This document shows, one piece after another, positions 14,363-21,031 of a stretch of DNA of 23,137 nucleotides (positions within the stretch are counted from its first letter, which is position 1; each line of letters opens with the position of its first letter). This DNA comes from JAEUMD01 sp964559355 (GTDB taxonomy: Bacteria > Pseudomonadota > Alphaproteobacteria > Rhizobiales > Hyphomicrobiaceae), in NCBI GenBank assembly GCA_964559355.1, contig CAZLHQ010000037.1:1-23137 (forward strand), read 5' to 3'. Below the pieces are notes generated by a model that did no database searches, had not been told where the DNA came from, and saw nothing but the letters and a program-made list of their open reading frames with translations. The position numbers and the translations under genes were made by a program.

Positions 14363-15451
14363 TCAGTGCCTCCGGCGCTGGGCAGCGATGACCTTGGAGA
14401 TGAGGGCGTCCAGTTCGTCATCACCGGGGGCCGCGCCCAGCGCCTTGATTATCTCGCCCTGTCGGTGCGGGTCGAGTCGACCGTAGCTGGTGAAGGTCGT
14501 GAGCATCTGCTCGTGGCCGAGGTTCTGGCTCCAGGCTTTGAGATCGGCCGGTGTCCGGCAAACCTCGAACCCATAGCGCGCCAGCATGTGGCGGAAGCTG
14601 TGCGGGTTGTAGGACGGAAGTCCAGCTCGCTCGAAGGCCGCCCGGAACGCTCGCCGCACGGGATCGGCATTCTTCCAGTGGCGCCGCTTTATGCCGATCG
14701 CCTCGAAGTGACGCTCGGCGCCTTGCCGGACAGCGGTCGCCGGGAACAGGGGATCGTCGTCTCCCCACAGGTGGACCGTCGTCAGTTCTCCGATCCAGTC
14801 GTGCAGGATGCGCAACGGCTCGTCACCGACGGGGAAGAAAAACGTCGTGATGGTTTTACCGAACTTCGTTTCGACCTCGCGCGCGTCCTGGTAGACGACG
14901 CCTTCCGCAAGGTCGACGTGGCGCAGTTTCAACGAAACTGCCGCGCGGTCGCGGATGCCGGTGAGCGCGAGGAACGCCATCAAGGCGCGGTCGCGGCGTT
15001 CCGGCGCCGTGTCGCTCGGCATGCGACCAAGGATGTGGATGATCTGCTCCAGCTTCGGCACCGGGCGCGGGCGCTGGGCGAGCGCGATGCGGCTGTCCCG
15101 ATCGCTCGGGTTGAAGTAGTCGGCGTCGGAATAGCTGAAGTGCGATCGATAGCCAGGTCGACCGGCCAACCACCGGAAGAAGGCGCGCAAGGCTGCCAGG
15201 GTCGAGCGGATGGTGGACTTGCTGAGGGTGTCGCGGCCGCGCTGGCTCTTCTGGTTTGCAAGATGCCGCTTGAAGGCAATCGCTTGTTCGTAATGGAATT
15301 TCTTGAAGTCCCGGTGCTTTGTGAACGCCTCGAAGCGCGCGATGGCGGCTGCTACGGTGTCGAGCGTTTGCTCGCCGTTGCGCTGGCTTTCCTTGAGGTA
15401 GGCGAGATACTCGCGAATGACGCGAATGTTGATCTCGTTACGCTTTGTCAT
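14363..15451 (-). CDS. Second tyrosine recombinase (phage-type integrase)
   Basis: This 362-residue recombinase is unrelated in sequence layout to the P4-type integrase at the left end. The N-terminal SAM-like core-binding domain occupies ~10–115 (LKESQRNGEQTLDTVAAAIARF; LSKSTIRSTLAALRAFFRWLA). The catalytic domain shows R167 (LALTGIRDRAAVSL), K199 (TKFGKT), H284 and R287 (PHSFRHMLARYG), H313 (QNLGHEQMLTTF) and Y323 (TSYGRL). All catalytic residues are present, so the protein is probably active. Its start overlaps the end of the upstream helix-turn-helix gene by 14 bp, and that gene lies 3 bp after an alpA-like gene, forming a three-gene operon. Its target site is unknown, and I found no second pair of attachment repeats. 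Confidence 0.93.
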   Translation of the reverse strand: MTKRNEINIRVIREYLAYLKESQRNGEQTLDTVAAAIARFEAFTKHRDFKKFHYEQAIAFKRHLANQKSQRGRDTLSKSTIRSTLAALRAFFRWLAGRPGYRSHFSYSDADYFNPSDRDSRIALAQRPRPVPKLEQIIHILGRMPSDTAPERRDRALMAFLALTGIRDRAAVSLKLRHVDLAEGVVYQDAREVETKFGKTITTFFFPVGDEPLRILHDWIGELTTVHLWGDDDPLFPATAVRQGAERHFEAIGIKRRHWKNADPVRRAFRAAFERAGLPSYNPHSFRHMLARYGFEVCRTPADLKAWSQNLGHEQMLTTFTSYGRLDPHRQGEIIKALGAAPGDDELDALISKVIAAQRRRH

Positions 15452-15938
15452 TGGCTGTTCTCCGATCCGGTTCAGGGTGACAATTCAGGGAGGGGCGGTC
15501 GCAATCTGTTAGTCGTTTTTGACCATGCGGAAATGCGACGGTGCAGGAGCCGCGAACGGTATCGAGCTTTTGCAGGCTCGCGCGGCGGTGCATGAGGCAG
15601 GAGCAGACGGGGCAAAGAGCGCGAAGGTTGCCCGATATGTTCGAGATTGGGATGTAATCGAGCATGCCCCCTGCGGCTGGGCGTGCGGATCGGCACTTGA
15701 GGCAATACAACTCGCCGGGTCCGCAATGGACTTTGCCAATGGCACGCCGCTGTTCGAGGAATGCCCGGAGTTCGGCCCCGTCAATGAGATGCGGGCGCGC
15801 GCCCGTCATCGCGGGAAGGCCAATCCTAATCCAGTTTCGGACGGTTTGCCGATCGACGTCGTAGAGCCGGGCGACTTCCTCAACCGTGTAGGAGCGGTTG
15901 ATCTTGGCCCGGCGCGGATTGAGGCGCTTGCCGGCCAT
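15438..15938 (-). CDS. Helix-turn-helix / zinc-ribbon DNA-binding protein upstream of recombinase
   Basis: This 166-residue protein has a helix-turn-helix at ~17–40 (YTVEEVARLYDVDRQTVRNWI), of the kind found in MerR/excisionase-like proteins. A zinc-ribbon-like part follows with two CxxC pairs, C79/C82 (YCLKC) and C109/C112 (LCPVC), and a polar tail. Its partnership with the recombinase (14-bp overlap) suggests a directionality factor or regulator of that enzyme. I cannot tell which from sequence. The start at ATG 15938 lies 3 bp after the alpA-like stop, consistent with translational coupling. Confidence 0.8.
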   Translation of the reverse strand: MAGKRLNPRRAKINRSYTVEEVARLYDVDRQTVRNWIRIGLPAMTGARPHLIDGAELRAFLEQRRAIGKVHCGPGELYCLKCRSARPAAGGMLDYIPISNISGNLRALCPVCSCLMHRRASLQKLDTVRGSCTVAFPHGQKRLTDCDRPSLNCHPEPDRRTANDKA

Positions 15939-15941
15939 GGT

Positions 15942-16148
15942 TCAGGCCGCCCCCGTCTCGATGAGACGACGAATGTCTTCCACGCGCCATGCCGTGATGC
16001 GGGGGCCGAGCTTGACCGGGCGGGGATATCGGCCCGATTTCACGCCAGCCCACCACGTCGAGCGCGACACGGGGATCGGCCCACGAGGCGCGAGGATGGC
16101 GGAGAGCCGGACGAAGCCGGCTTCGGGGAGTGCAGCACGTTGCGACAT
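15942..16148 (-). CDS. AlpA-family regulator / excisionase-like protein
   Basis: This 68-residue protein resembles the AlpA/phage-transcriptional-activator family. It has the order VRLSAILAP, then VSRSTWWAGVKSGRYPRPVKLGPR and AWRVEDIRRLIE, with the winged-helix turn and the recognition helix followed by the usual Arg/Lys-rich strand. In phages and islands such proteins control integrase expression or act as excisionases. It is the first gene of the alpA-like – HTH – recombinase operon, with a GGAG ribosome binding site somewhat far upstream of ATG 16148. The promoter should lie in the 74 bp before it (16149–16222) or upstream in the preceding gene. Confidence 0.85.
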   Translation of the reverse strand: MSQRAALPEAGFVRLSAILAPRGPIPVSRSTWWAGVKSGRYPRPVKLGPRITAWRVEDIRRLIETGAA

Positions 16149-16222
16149 GGGGCGTCTCCGTTCGTTTGAGGACGAGGGAGACGTAAGTCATCCGGGGGAG
16201 CCGTTGGCCGATCGGCCAACGC

Positions 16223-17281
16223 CTAACCCGATTTCGGATTCCGCTTGGCCGATTTCGGTTTCCGACGCCCCATGTCCGGGGCAACAAATCCCGGCAGTTT
16301 AGCTGCCTCTTTCAGGTACTTGAGGACAGTTTCGTCGGTCATCCTCAACCCGAGTTCTGTCGCTTTGTTGGCAATGTCCTGAGGGGCAGTGTTTCTCTTG
16401 CCTTGTGGATCATAGCCGTAGCCATCAACAGCGGCAGCGATTGCGATCGTAAGGAGGCTGTTACGCTCGGTGGTTCCGAGCGGCTTGTTGGTGCCCCGCT
16501 GATTTAAGATTTGTTGCTCAAGGTCAGCAATCAGCGTCTGTGCGCGGACAAGCTGTTCTTGTAGGGACGCTTCCTTCTTCGCGTGGTCGATCGTCAGTCG
16601 ATCCAATTCGTCTTGCGCCGCGAGCCACTCATCAAAAGAGCGTTGCTCAGCCAACTCCTGGTCAACCTCGAATCTCTCAAGCGCCTCATGCTGTGCTTCC
16701 AGAACTGTGCGGGTTGCCTCCAGTTCGGCTTCGATCTCGGCGCACAGGTCGTGCCAGTACTTGATCGGCTCTCCCCGATCGAACGTGCAGTTTATGAAGG
16801 CATCGGGGACATCAACTTTGTACTGGTGCGCCCAAGTCAGGAAATCCAGCGGCGTGAAGAGCTTCGGAAGCTCTCCCCACGAGATGGCACGATCGACCAA
16901 GTCAAGCCGTTTTGCGTATTGCTCAGCGAAAAGCGACTCCCCGAGATAAGGTCTTACTGTGCTCCAGCTAACGTAATTGGGGTCTTTTCCAAGCGAAAGT
17001 GCCACAGCCTCATCCACTGTCAGATATGCGCAGCGGCCGAAATGCTCGTAATCGGCATCTGTTCCAAACTTGTTGAACGGGCGCGCCAGGTCTTGTTCCA
17101 TCAGCGCCTGACGGACCTCCCGAGCCAACTCATCGGGTGGCATCTCCCGCAATCCATCCAAATAGGCGCGGTGAAGATTGAGCAGCGTCTGGACTGCCTG
17201 CTCGTGAGGTTCCGCCGGCTGCGGCACCTTCGACCACCAGTGCTGTTCGAGAAAATCGATCACTTCCTGGGGATGGGTCAA
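16223..17281 (-). CDS. Hypothetical coiled-coil protein at the island's right end
   Basis: I cannot assign a function to this 352-residue protein. The first ~170 residues are predicted soluble and helical (YLTVDEAVALSLGKDP, LDLVDRAISWGELPKLFTPLDFLTWA). Residues ~185–265 form a long coiled coil rich in Glu, Gln and Leu (EIEAELEATRTVLEAQHEAL; LQEQLVRAQTLIADLEQQIL). The C-terminal ~75 residues (TERNSLLTIAIAAAVDGYGYDP, then DETVLKYLKEAAKLP) look like a small helical domain that I have met in other accessory-region proteins of Proteobacteria; this is recollection, not a search result. A basic tail ends the protein. The start is TTG 17281, backed by GGAG 8 bp upstream. There are no membrane segments and no recognisable nuclease or NTPase motifs. 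It is the last gene before the attachment site, so it may be a cargo or element-maintenance gene. Confidence 0.75.
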   Translation of the reverse strand: MTHPQEVIDFLEQHWWSKVPQPAEPHEQAVQTLLNLHRAYLDGLREMPPDELAREVRQALMEQDLARPFNKFGTDADYEHFGRCAYLTVDEAVALSLGKDPNYVSWSTVRPYLGESLFAEQYAKRLDLVDRAISWGELPKLFTPLDFLTWAHQYKVDVPDAFINCTFDRGEPIKYWHDLCAEIEAELEATRTVLEAQHEALERFEVDQELAEQRSFDEWLAAQDELDRLTIDHAKKEASLQEQLVRAQTLIADLEQQILNQRGTNKPLGTTERNSLLTIAIAAAVDGYGYDPQGKRNTAPQDIANKATELGLRMTDETVLKYLKEAAKLPGFVAPDMGRRKPKSAKRNPKSG

Positions 17282-17403
17282 AACGCTTACTCCGCAAGAC
17301 GCAACGACTGTCTAAGTTCGGTTGCTGCGGATTAATAATGTTCAATGTCGTGGTTTTGGCTGGGTGGCGGCGGATTCGTGGCACCCCGCGCCAGCGCTGG
17401 CAG

Positions 17404-17443
17404 TCCACCACCGCCGCAAGGCTGGTGGATGATATGGTGGATG
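17404..17443. promoter_or_regulatory. Putative integrase arm-type sites, right end
   Basis: TGGTGGATG occurs at 17423–17431 and 17435–17443 (12-bp spacing), with an inverted TCCACCACC at 17404–17412. This is the same core, spacing and set of orientations as at 1581–1710. The block lies 42 bp inside the right attachment repeat, separated from it by a strongly AT-rich stretch (17452–17484). Confidence 0.6.
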
Positions 17444-17484
17444 AGTGCCGCAATTTTGAATAAAATTGATAAAAAACAATGATT

Positions 17485-17500
17485 AGTGGCGGATGGGGTG
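17485..17500 (+). repeat. Right attachment site (attR-type) within tRNA-Ser 3' end
   Basis: The bases AGTGGCGGATGGGGTG match 1530–1545 exactly and in direct orientation. They contain the encoded CCA, the discriminator, the whole 3' acceptor strand and the first bases of the T stem of the minus-strand tRNA-Ser. Integration at this point leaves the tRNA gene complete, because the element supplies the same bases. Confidence 0.88.
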
Positions 17501-17576
17501 GGATTCGAACCCACGGTGGGCGTGAACCCACGGCGGTTTTCAAGACCGCTGCCTTAAACCACTCGGCCACCCATCC
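17487..17576 (-). tRNA. tRNA-Ser(UGA)
   Basis: The minus strand gives a class II tRNA. The acceptor is GGATGGG (17576–17570) paired with CCCATCC (17497–17491). TG and GCCGAG follow the acceptor, the anticodon loop is CTTGAAA (anticodon TGA), a long variable arm is present (GTGGGTTCACGCCCAC), and the T arm is GTGGGTTCGAATCCCAC. The discriminator G and the encoded CCA end at 17487. All stems pair. It reads UCN-type serine codons and is the integration target of the island. Confidence 0.97.
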
Positions 17577-17586
17577 CAAGATTTGC

Positions 17587-17721
17587 ACCTGCTCTAGAGC
17601 CTGATCGACTGAGATGGAAGCATGGCTGCTTCCATCGAAGGCGTGAATCAGTCTCTCAAACAACGAGGTAGATCAGGTCACAATGGTCAGACGTGATTCA
17701 ATCTAAATCGGACCTGCTCTA
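17587..17721. repeat. Intergenic palindromic repeat block upstream of rlpA
   Basis: ACCTGCTCTAG occurs at 17587–17597 and again at 17711–17721. Between the copies are nested inverted repeats: a perfect 9-bp hairpin ATGGAAGCA–TGGC–TGCTTCCAT (17614–17635), CCTGATC/GATCAGG (17600–17606 and 17671–17677) and GAATCA/TGATTC (17645–17650 and 17694–17699). The layout recalls the palindromic intergenic elements ending in CTCTAG that are common in Rhizobiales genomes; I cannot name the family. The rest of the gap to rlpA (17722–18065) holds a near-perfect 18-bp palindrome centred on GCGGCCGC (17919–17936) and no gene I can support. Confidence 0.55.
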
Positions 17722-18065
17722 GCGCAATGGGCGGCAGCAATCCAGTGCGGCGACTGAAGGCACCACCAGAGCGCGTCTCGATCCGGTGGCGGTCGTCGTT
17801 CGGCAGCCGACGAAGAGCGCGGCTGTGCGCGACGGGCCGTGCCATTTCTGCCCGCGATACCCGCTTGTTCACAGGGGCCCCAGCCTCATCCAGCAAGCCG
17901 AGCCGGTAGTTACTCACAGCTCCGCGGCCGCAGAGCCAATTTACGGAACTATAAGGCTATTTTGTCATGGTAAAGCCTATCTTCCGCCATGCTCGCAGCC
18001 GAGCTTGCCGGGATAGAGGGGTTGCGCGATTCGGCGCACGCATTCACAGCGGATCCAAGCAGGCG

Positions 18066-18788
18066 ATGCAACTTGAGGGACGCATCTTGGTACGTGCTGG
18101 CGGCTGCCTGCAGCTCGGCCGGCGTGGTTTGCGTGGGCCCAAGCGCGCGAGGCGACTGGCATGGGCCTGCCTGTGCCTGTTCGCATTGCCGCTTTCAGCC
18201 TGCTCCAACTCGGAGCGCGTGGCCCCGTCGTCCTGGCTGACGACCACGCAGCAATCGAAATTTCCGCCTTCGCAATATGAAGTATCAGCGAGCCCGCGTG
18301 TGGTTGAGGGGGCGCAGGTGCCGCGCGGCGGTGGCAAGTACAAGGTCGGCACGCCCTACAAAGTCGCCGGCAAATGGTACGTGCCGCGCGAGGAGCCGGG
18401 CTATGATCATTCGGGCCTTGGCTCCTGGTATGGCGACGACTTCCACGGCCGCAAAACGGCCAATGGCGAAATCTTCGACAAGCACGCGCTGACCGCGGCA
18501 CATCCGACCCTGCCGATGCCGTCTTATGCTTATGTGACCAACCTTGCCAATGGTCGCACCGTGCTCGTTCGAATCAACGACCGCGGACCCTATTCCGGCA
18601 ATCGGATCATCGATTTATCGCACGCAGTTGCACATCAACTCGACTTCGAGGGCAGGGGCTTGACGCAGGTGCGCGTGCAATATGCCGGCCGAGCCCCGCT
18701 CAATGGCGATGATAGCCATGAACGGCGCTTTCTGGCGAGCCAGCCGTGGTCCAAGCGCGGGCCGCGTTTGGCGAACATAGCGAACTGA
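18066..18788 (+). CDS. rlpA: RlpA-like septal lytic transglycosylase lipoprotein
   Basis: RlpA proteins are outer-membrane lipoproteins that cleave peptidoglycan strands lacking stem peptides, often at the septum. The double-psi beta-barrel domain is clear in the C-terminal half: GLGSWYGDDFHGRKTANGEIFD, LPMPSYAYVTNLANGRTVLV, RINDRGPYSGNRIIDLS. The Asp of NDRGPY is a candidate active-site residue. A basic N-region (RRGLRGPKRARR), a hydrophobic stretch and the lipobox LSAC give a lipoprotein signal with Cys46 when ATG 18066 is used. The frame is open back to ATG 17967, but that start would put ~60 residues before the hydrophobic segment. There is no SPOR domain. The gene is followed by a D,D-carboxypeptidase gene, a common Rhizobiales pairing in cell-wall remodelling. 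Confidence 0.9.
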   Translation: MQLEGRILVRAGGCLQLGRRGLRGPKRARRLAWACLCLFALPLSACSNSERVAPSSWLTTTQQSKFPPSQYEVSASPRVVEGAQVPRGGGKYKVGTPYKVAGKWYVPREEPGYDHSGLGSWYGDDFHGRKTANGEIFDKHALTAAHPTLPMPSYAYVTNLANGRTVLVRINDRGPYSGNRIIDLSHAVAHQLDFEGRGLTQVRVQYAGRAPLNGDDSHERRFLASQPWSKRGPRLANIAN

Positions 18789-18923
18789 GTGCCGCACAAA
18801 CAGCGATGCGCTGAGGATGCAGACGCCGCGTCCGTCGCCGACACATGCTCGTGATCGTTGGACATCAAGCGCTGACGAGTGCTCCAAATCCGTCAAAATG
18901 TCGTGCACCTTTCTGGGCAGACG

Positions 18924-18953
18924 TTGACATGCGCGTAGCCTAGCCTCGATAGT
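18924..18953 (+). promoter_or_regulatory. Putative sigma-70 promoter of the carboxypeptidase gene
   Basis: A perfect TTGACA (18924–18929) is followed after 18 bp by GATAGT (18948–18953, four of six matches to TATAAT). It lies ~39 bp before the GTG start of the D,D-carboxypeptidase gene, in the ~200-bp gap after rlpA. No other promoter-like pair stands out in that gap. Confidence 0.5.
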
Positions 18954-18991
18954 TCGGCCAAAACACGCAAGGTTACGACAAGGATTGGAAT

Positions 18992-20227
18992 GTGTTGATG
19001 GGCCTCAGATTGTCGATCGTGCCCGCTTTTCATCTACGGCGTTTTGGTTTTCAAGCGGCATCGATACTTCTATTTGTTTGCCTCACCTTGGTGAGCGGTG
19101 CGGTTGGTGCACAGCCTGCGGCACAGCAGACTGCCATTACCACCAAGGCCAAGCATGCCGTGCTGATGGACGCCGAGAGCGGCGCGGTGCTTTACCAGCA
19201 TCAGGCTGACGAGCTGACGCACCCGGCCAGCATGAGCAAGCTGATGACGCTGGCGCTGGTGTTCAAGGCGCTGAAGTCGGGCAGGCTGAAACCGTCTGAC
19301 GAAATCACCATGTCGGAAAACGCCTGGCGCACTGGCGGCGCGCCGTCCGGAACTTCGGCCATGTTCGTGCCCATCAATGAAAAGGCGAGCGTGGAAGAGT
19401 TGCTGCAAGGCGCCATCGTGCAATCGGGCAATGATGCCTGCATCGCATTTGCAGAGTATTTGGCCGGCAGCGAGGAAGCCTTTGCGCAGCAGATGACGGC
19501 GGAAGCCCGTCGCCTCGGCCTCAAGAAATCGACCTTCAGGAATTCCACCGGCCTGCCCAATAGCGAGCATCTCGTCACCGTGCGTGAACTCGCCGATCTC
19601 GCCCGCTATATCATCCGCGAATTTCCCGACCGCTTCCCGATGTTCGCCCAGCGCGAGTTCAAGTATCGCAAGCACCGGTTCATCAACCGCAATCCGCTGC
19701 TGTTTCTCGACATCGGCGCGGACGGCATGAAGACCGGCTACACCAAGGAGGCCGGCTACGGCATCATCGGCACCGCGACGCAGGAGGGCAAGCGCCTGAT
19801 CGTCGTCGTCAATGGCCTGGAGAACGGCAACGACCGGCGCGACGAGGCCAAGAAACTGCTCGAATGGGGCTTCCGATCGTTCGCGGCATTCAAACTTTTC
19901 AAGCCCGAAGAGGTGGTCGGCTCGGCGCGGGTGTGGGGTGGGGACCGGTTCTATGTTCCGCTGGTGGGCAAGGATGGGGTGGCGGTACTGCTGCCGCGCT
20001 ATCCGGCGAACCAAAGGTTGACCGCTGAAATCATCTACCAAGGGCCGCTGAAGCCGCCCATTAAGCGCGGCGATCAGGTCGCCCGATTGCGCGTTACGTC
20101 CTCCTCATCGGCAAGCAACGAGGTGCCGCTGTTCGCGGCTGAGGATGTCGAGAAGGCCGGCATCATGCGCCAGGGGCTGGATAGCCTCGTGCATCTGGCT
20201 TTCGGCTGGATCAAGCTCAAGCTGTGA
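18992..20227 (+). CDS. D-alanyl-D-alanine carboxypeptidase (PBP5/6 family)
   Basis: This serine D,D-peptidase trims the terminal D-alanine of peptidoglycan stem peptides in the periplasm. All three penicillin-binding motifs are present in the 411-residue precursor: SMSK (80–83), SGN (145–147) and KTG (247–249, in GADGMKTGYTKEAGYG). The N-terminus has a hydrophobic signal segment (ASILLFVCLTLVSGAVGA) with cleavage expected near residue 40. The C-terminal ~100 residues form the beta-rich PBP5_C domain, and the tail (LDSLVHLAFGWIKLKL) is an amphipathic membrane anchor of the PBP5/6 type. The GTG at 18992 sits at good distance from AAGGA; ATG 18998 is an alternative. The gene is homologous to dacA/dacC/dacD; which of these names applies cannot be decided. 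Confidence 0.95.
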   Translation: MLMGLRLSIVPAFHLRRFGFQAASILLFVCLTLVSGAVGAQPAAQQTAITTKAKHAVLMDAESGAVLYQHQADELTHPASMSKLMTLALVFKALKSGRLKPSDEITMSENAWRTGGAPSGTSAMFVPINEKASVEELLQGAIVQSGNDACIAFAEYLAGSEEAFAQQMTAEARRLGLKKSTFRNSTGLPNSEHLVTVRELADLARYIIREFPDRFPMFAQREFKYRKHRFINRNPLLFLDIGADGMKTGYTKEAGYGIIGTATQEGKRLIVVVNGLENGNDRRDEAKKLLEWGFRSFAAFKLFKPEEVVGSARVWGGDRFYVPLVGKDGVAVLLPRYPANQRLTAEIIYQGPLKPPIKRGDQVARLRVTSSSSASNEVPLFAAEDVEKAGIMRQGLDSLVHLAFGWIKLKL

Positions 20228-20398
20228 CGAGTTATGAGCGGGTCGGGGCGCCGCCGCCGACACTCCCGCATACGGTGGCAAACTAGGCATGCCGCTCGCT
20301 CTGTCACGCAATCAGCAGCGCGATTTGCATCAGGGCTGGCGTCTGCCGTAGTGTGCGCCACCCACGCGGGGCCGTGGGCAGCACAAGTCCAGGTTGCC

Positions 20399-21028
20399 AT
20401 GCCAGCACGCAAGTTCATCACATTCGAAGGTGGGGAGGGTTCGGGCAAGTCGACCCAGGCGCGGCTTCTGGCCGAACGGCTGCGCGCTGGCGGCCACGAG
20501 GTCGTGTTGACGCGAGAGCCCGGCGGCACGCCGCTGGCAGAACGCATTCGCGATCTTGTGCTGGCGCAAAAGCCGCAATCGCCGAATGCTGAGTTCCTGC
20601 TGTTTGCGGCCGCCCGCGCCGAGCACCTTCGCGCGGTGATCGAGCCGGCGTTGCAGCGCGGGGCCTTCGTCGTGTGTGATCGCTTCATCGATTCGACGCG
20701 CGTGTATCAAGGCGTGGTCGGCGGCGTCGATGACGGGCTGATCATGGAATTGGAGCGACGCACGGTGGCGCCGAACCTGCCGGCGTTGACCTTCATCGTC
20801 GATATTGATCCCGCGGTCGGACTGGCGCGTGCGGCTGGTCGCGGCGAGCTGTCACGCTATGACAGTGCGCAGAGCGAGACGCACGCCGCCTTGCGCCGCG
20901 GCTTCCTCGCCATCGCCCACGACGAGCCGCAGCGCTGTGTGGTCGTCGATGGAGGCCGCAACATTGAAGCCGTAGAACGCGACATCTGGCAGGCAGTGTC
21001 CGCGCGCATGCTCGGCAAGGCAAGTTGA
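20399..21028 (+). CDS. tmk: Thymidylate kinase
   Basis: Tmk phosphorylates dTMP to dTDP in the dTTP synthesis pathway. The 209-residue protein has the P-loop GGEGSGKST (11–19), then LTREPGGTPLAERIRDL, the substrate-binding CDRFIDSTRVYQG motif and the LID region AAGRGELSRYDS, all typical of bacterial Tmk. The start is placed at ATG 20399 (MPARKFITFEGGEGSGKST), which gives the family's normal N-terminus; an in-frame extension back to 20234 would add 55 residues without homology. The stop is 3 bp before holB, so the two replication-related genes are probably co-translated. The 171 bp before the start hold no other gene or clear signal. Confidence 0.97.
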   Translation: MPARKFITFEGGEGSGKSTQARLLAERLRAGGHEVVLTREPGGTPLAERIRDLVLAQKPQSPNAEFLLFAAARAEHLRAVIEPALQRGAFVVCDRFIDSTRVYQGVVGGVDDGLIMELERRTVAPNLPALTFIVDIDPAVGLARAAGRGELSRYDSAQSETHAALRRGFLAIAHDEPQRCVVVDGGRNIEAVERDIWQAVSARMLGKAS

Positions 21029-21031
21029 CAC

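Noticed and set aside
14351..15595. A 414-codon open frame on the plus strand opposite the second recombinase
   Set aside because: It is antisense to a gene with all catalytic motifs intact and shows no family features; long shadow frames are expected at this GC content.
17687..17917. A 76-codon minus-strand frame upstream of rlpA
   Set aside because: It begins with GTG without a clear ribosome binding site, overlaps the palindromic repeat block and resembles no family I know. It remains possible but unsupported.
20234..20398. An upstream in-frame extension of tmk
   Set aside because: The 55 added residues have no homology, and the normal Tmk N-terminus with the P-loop begins at ATG 20399.
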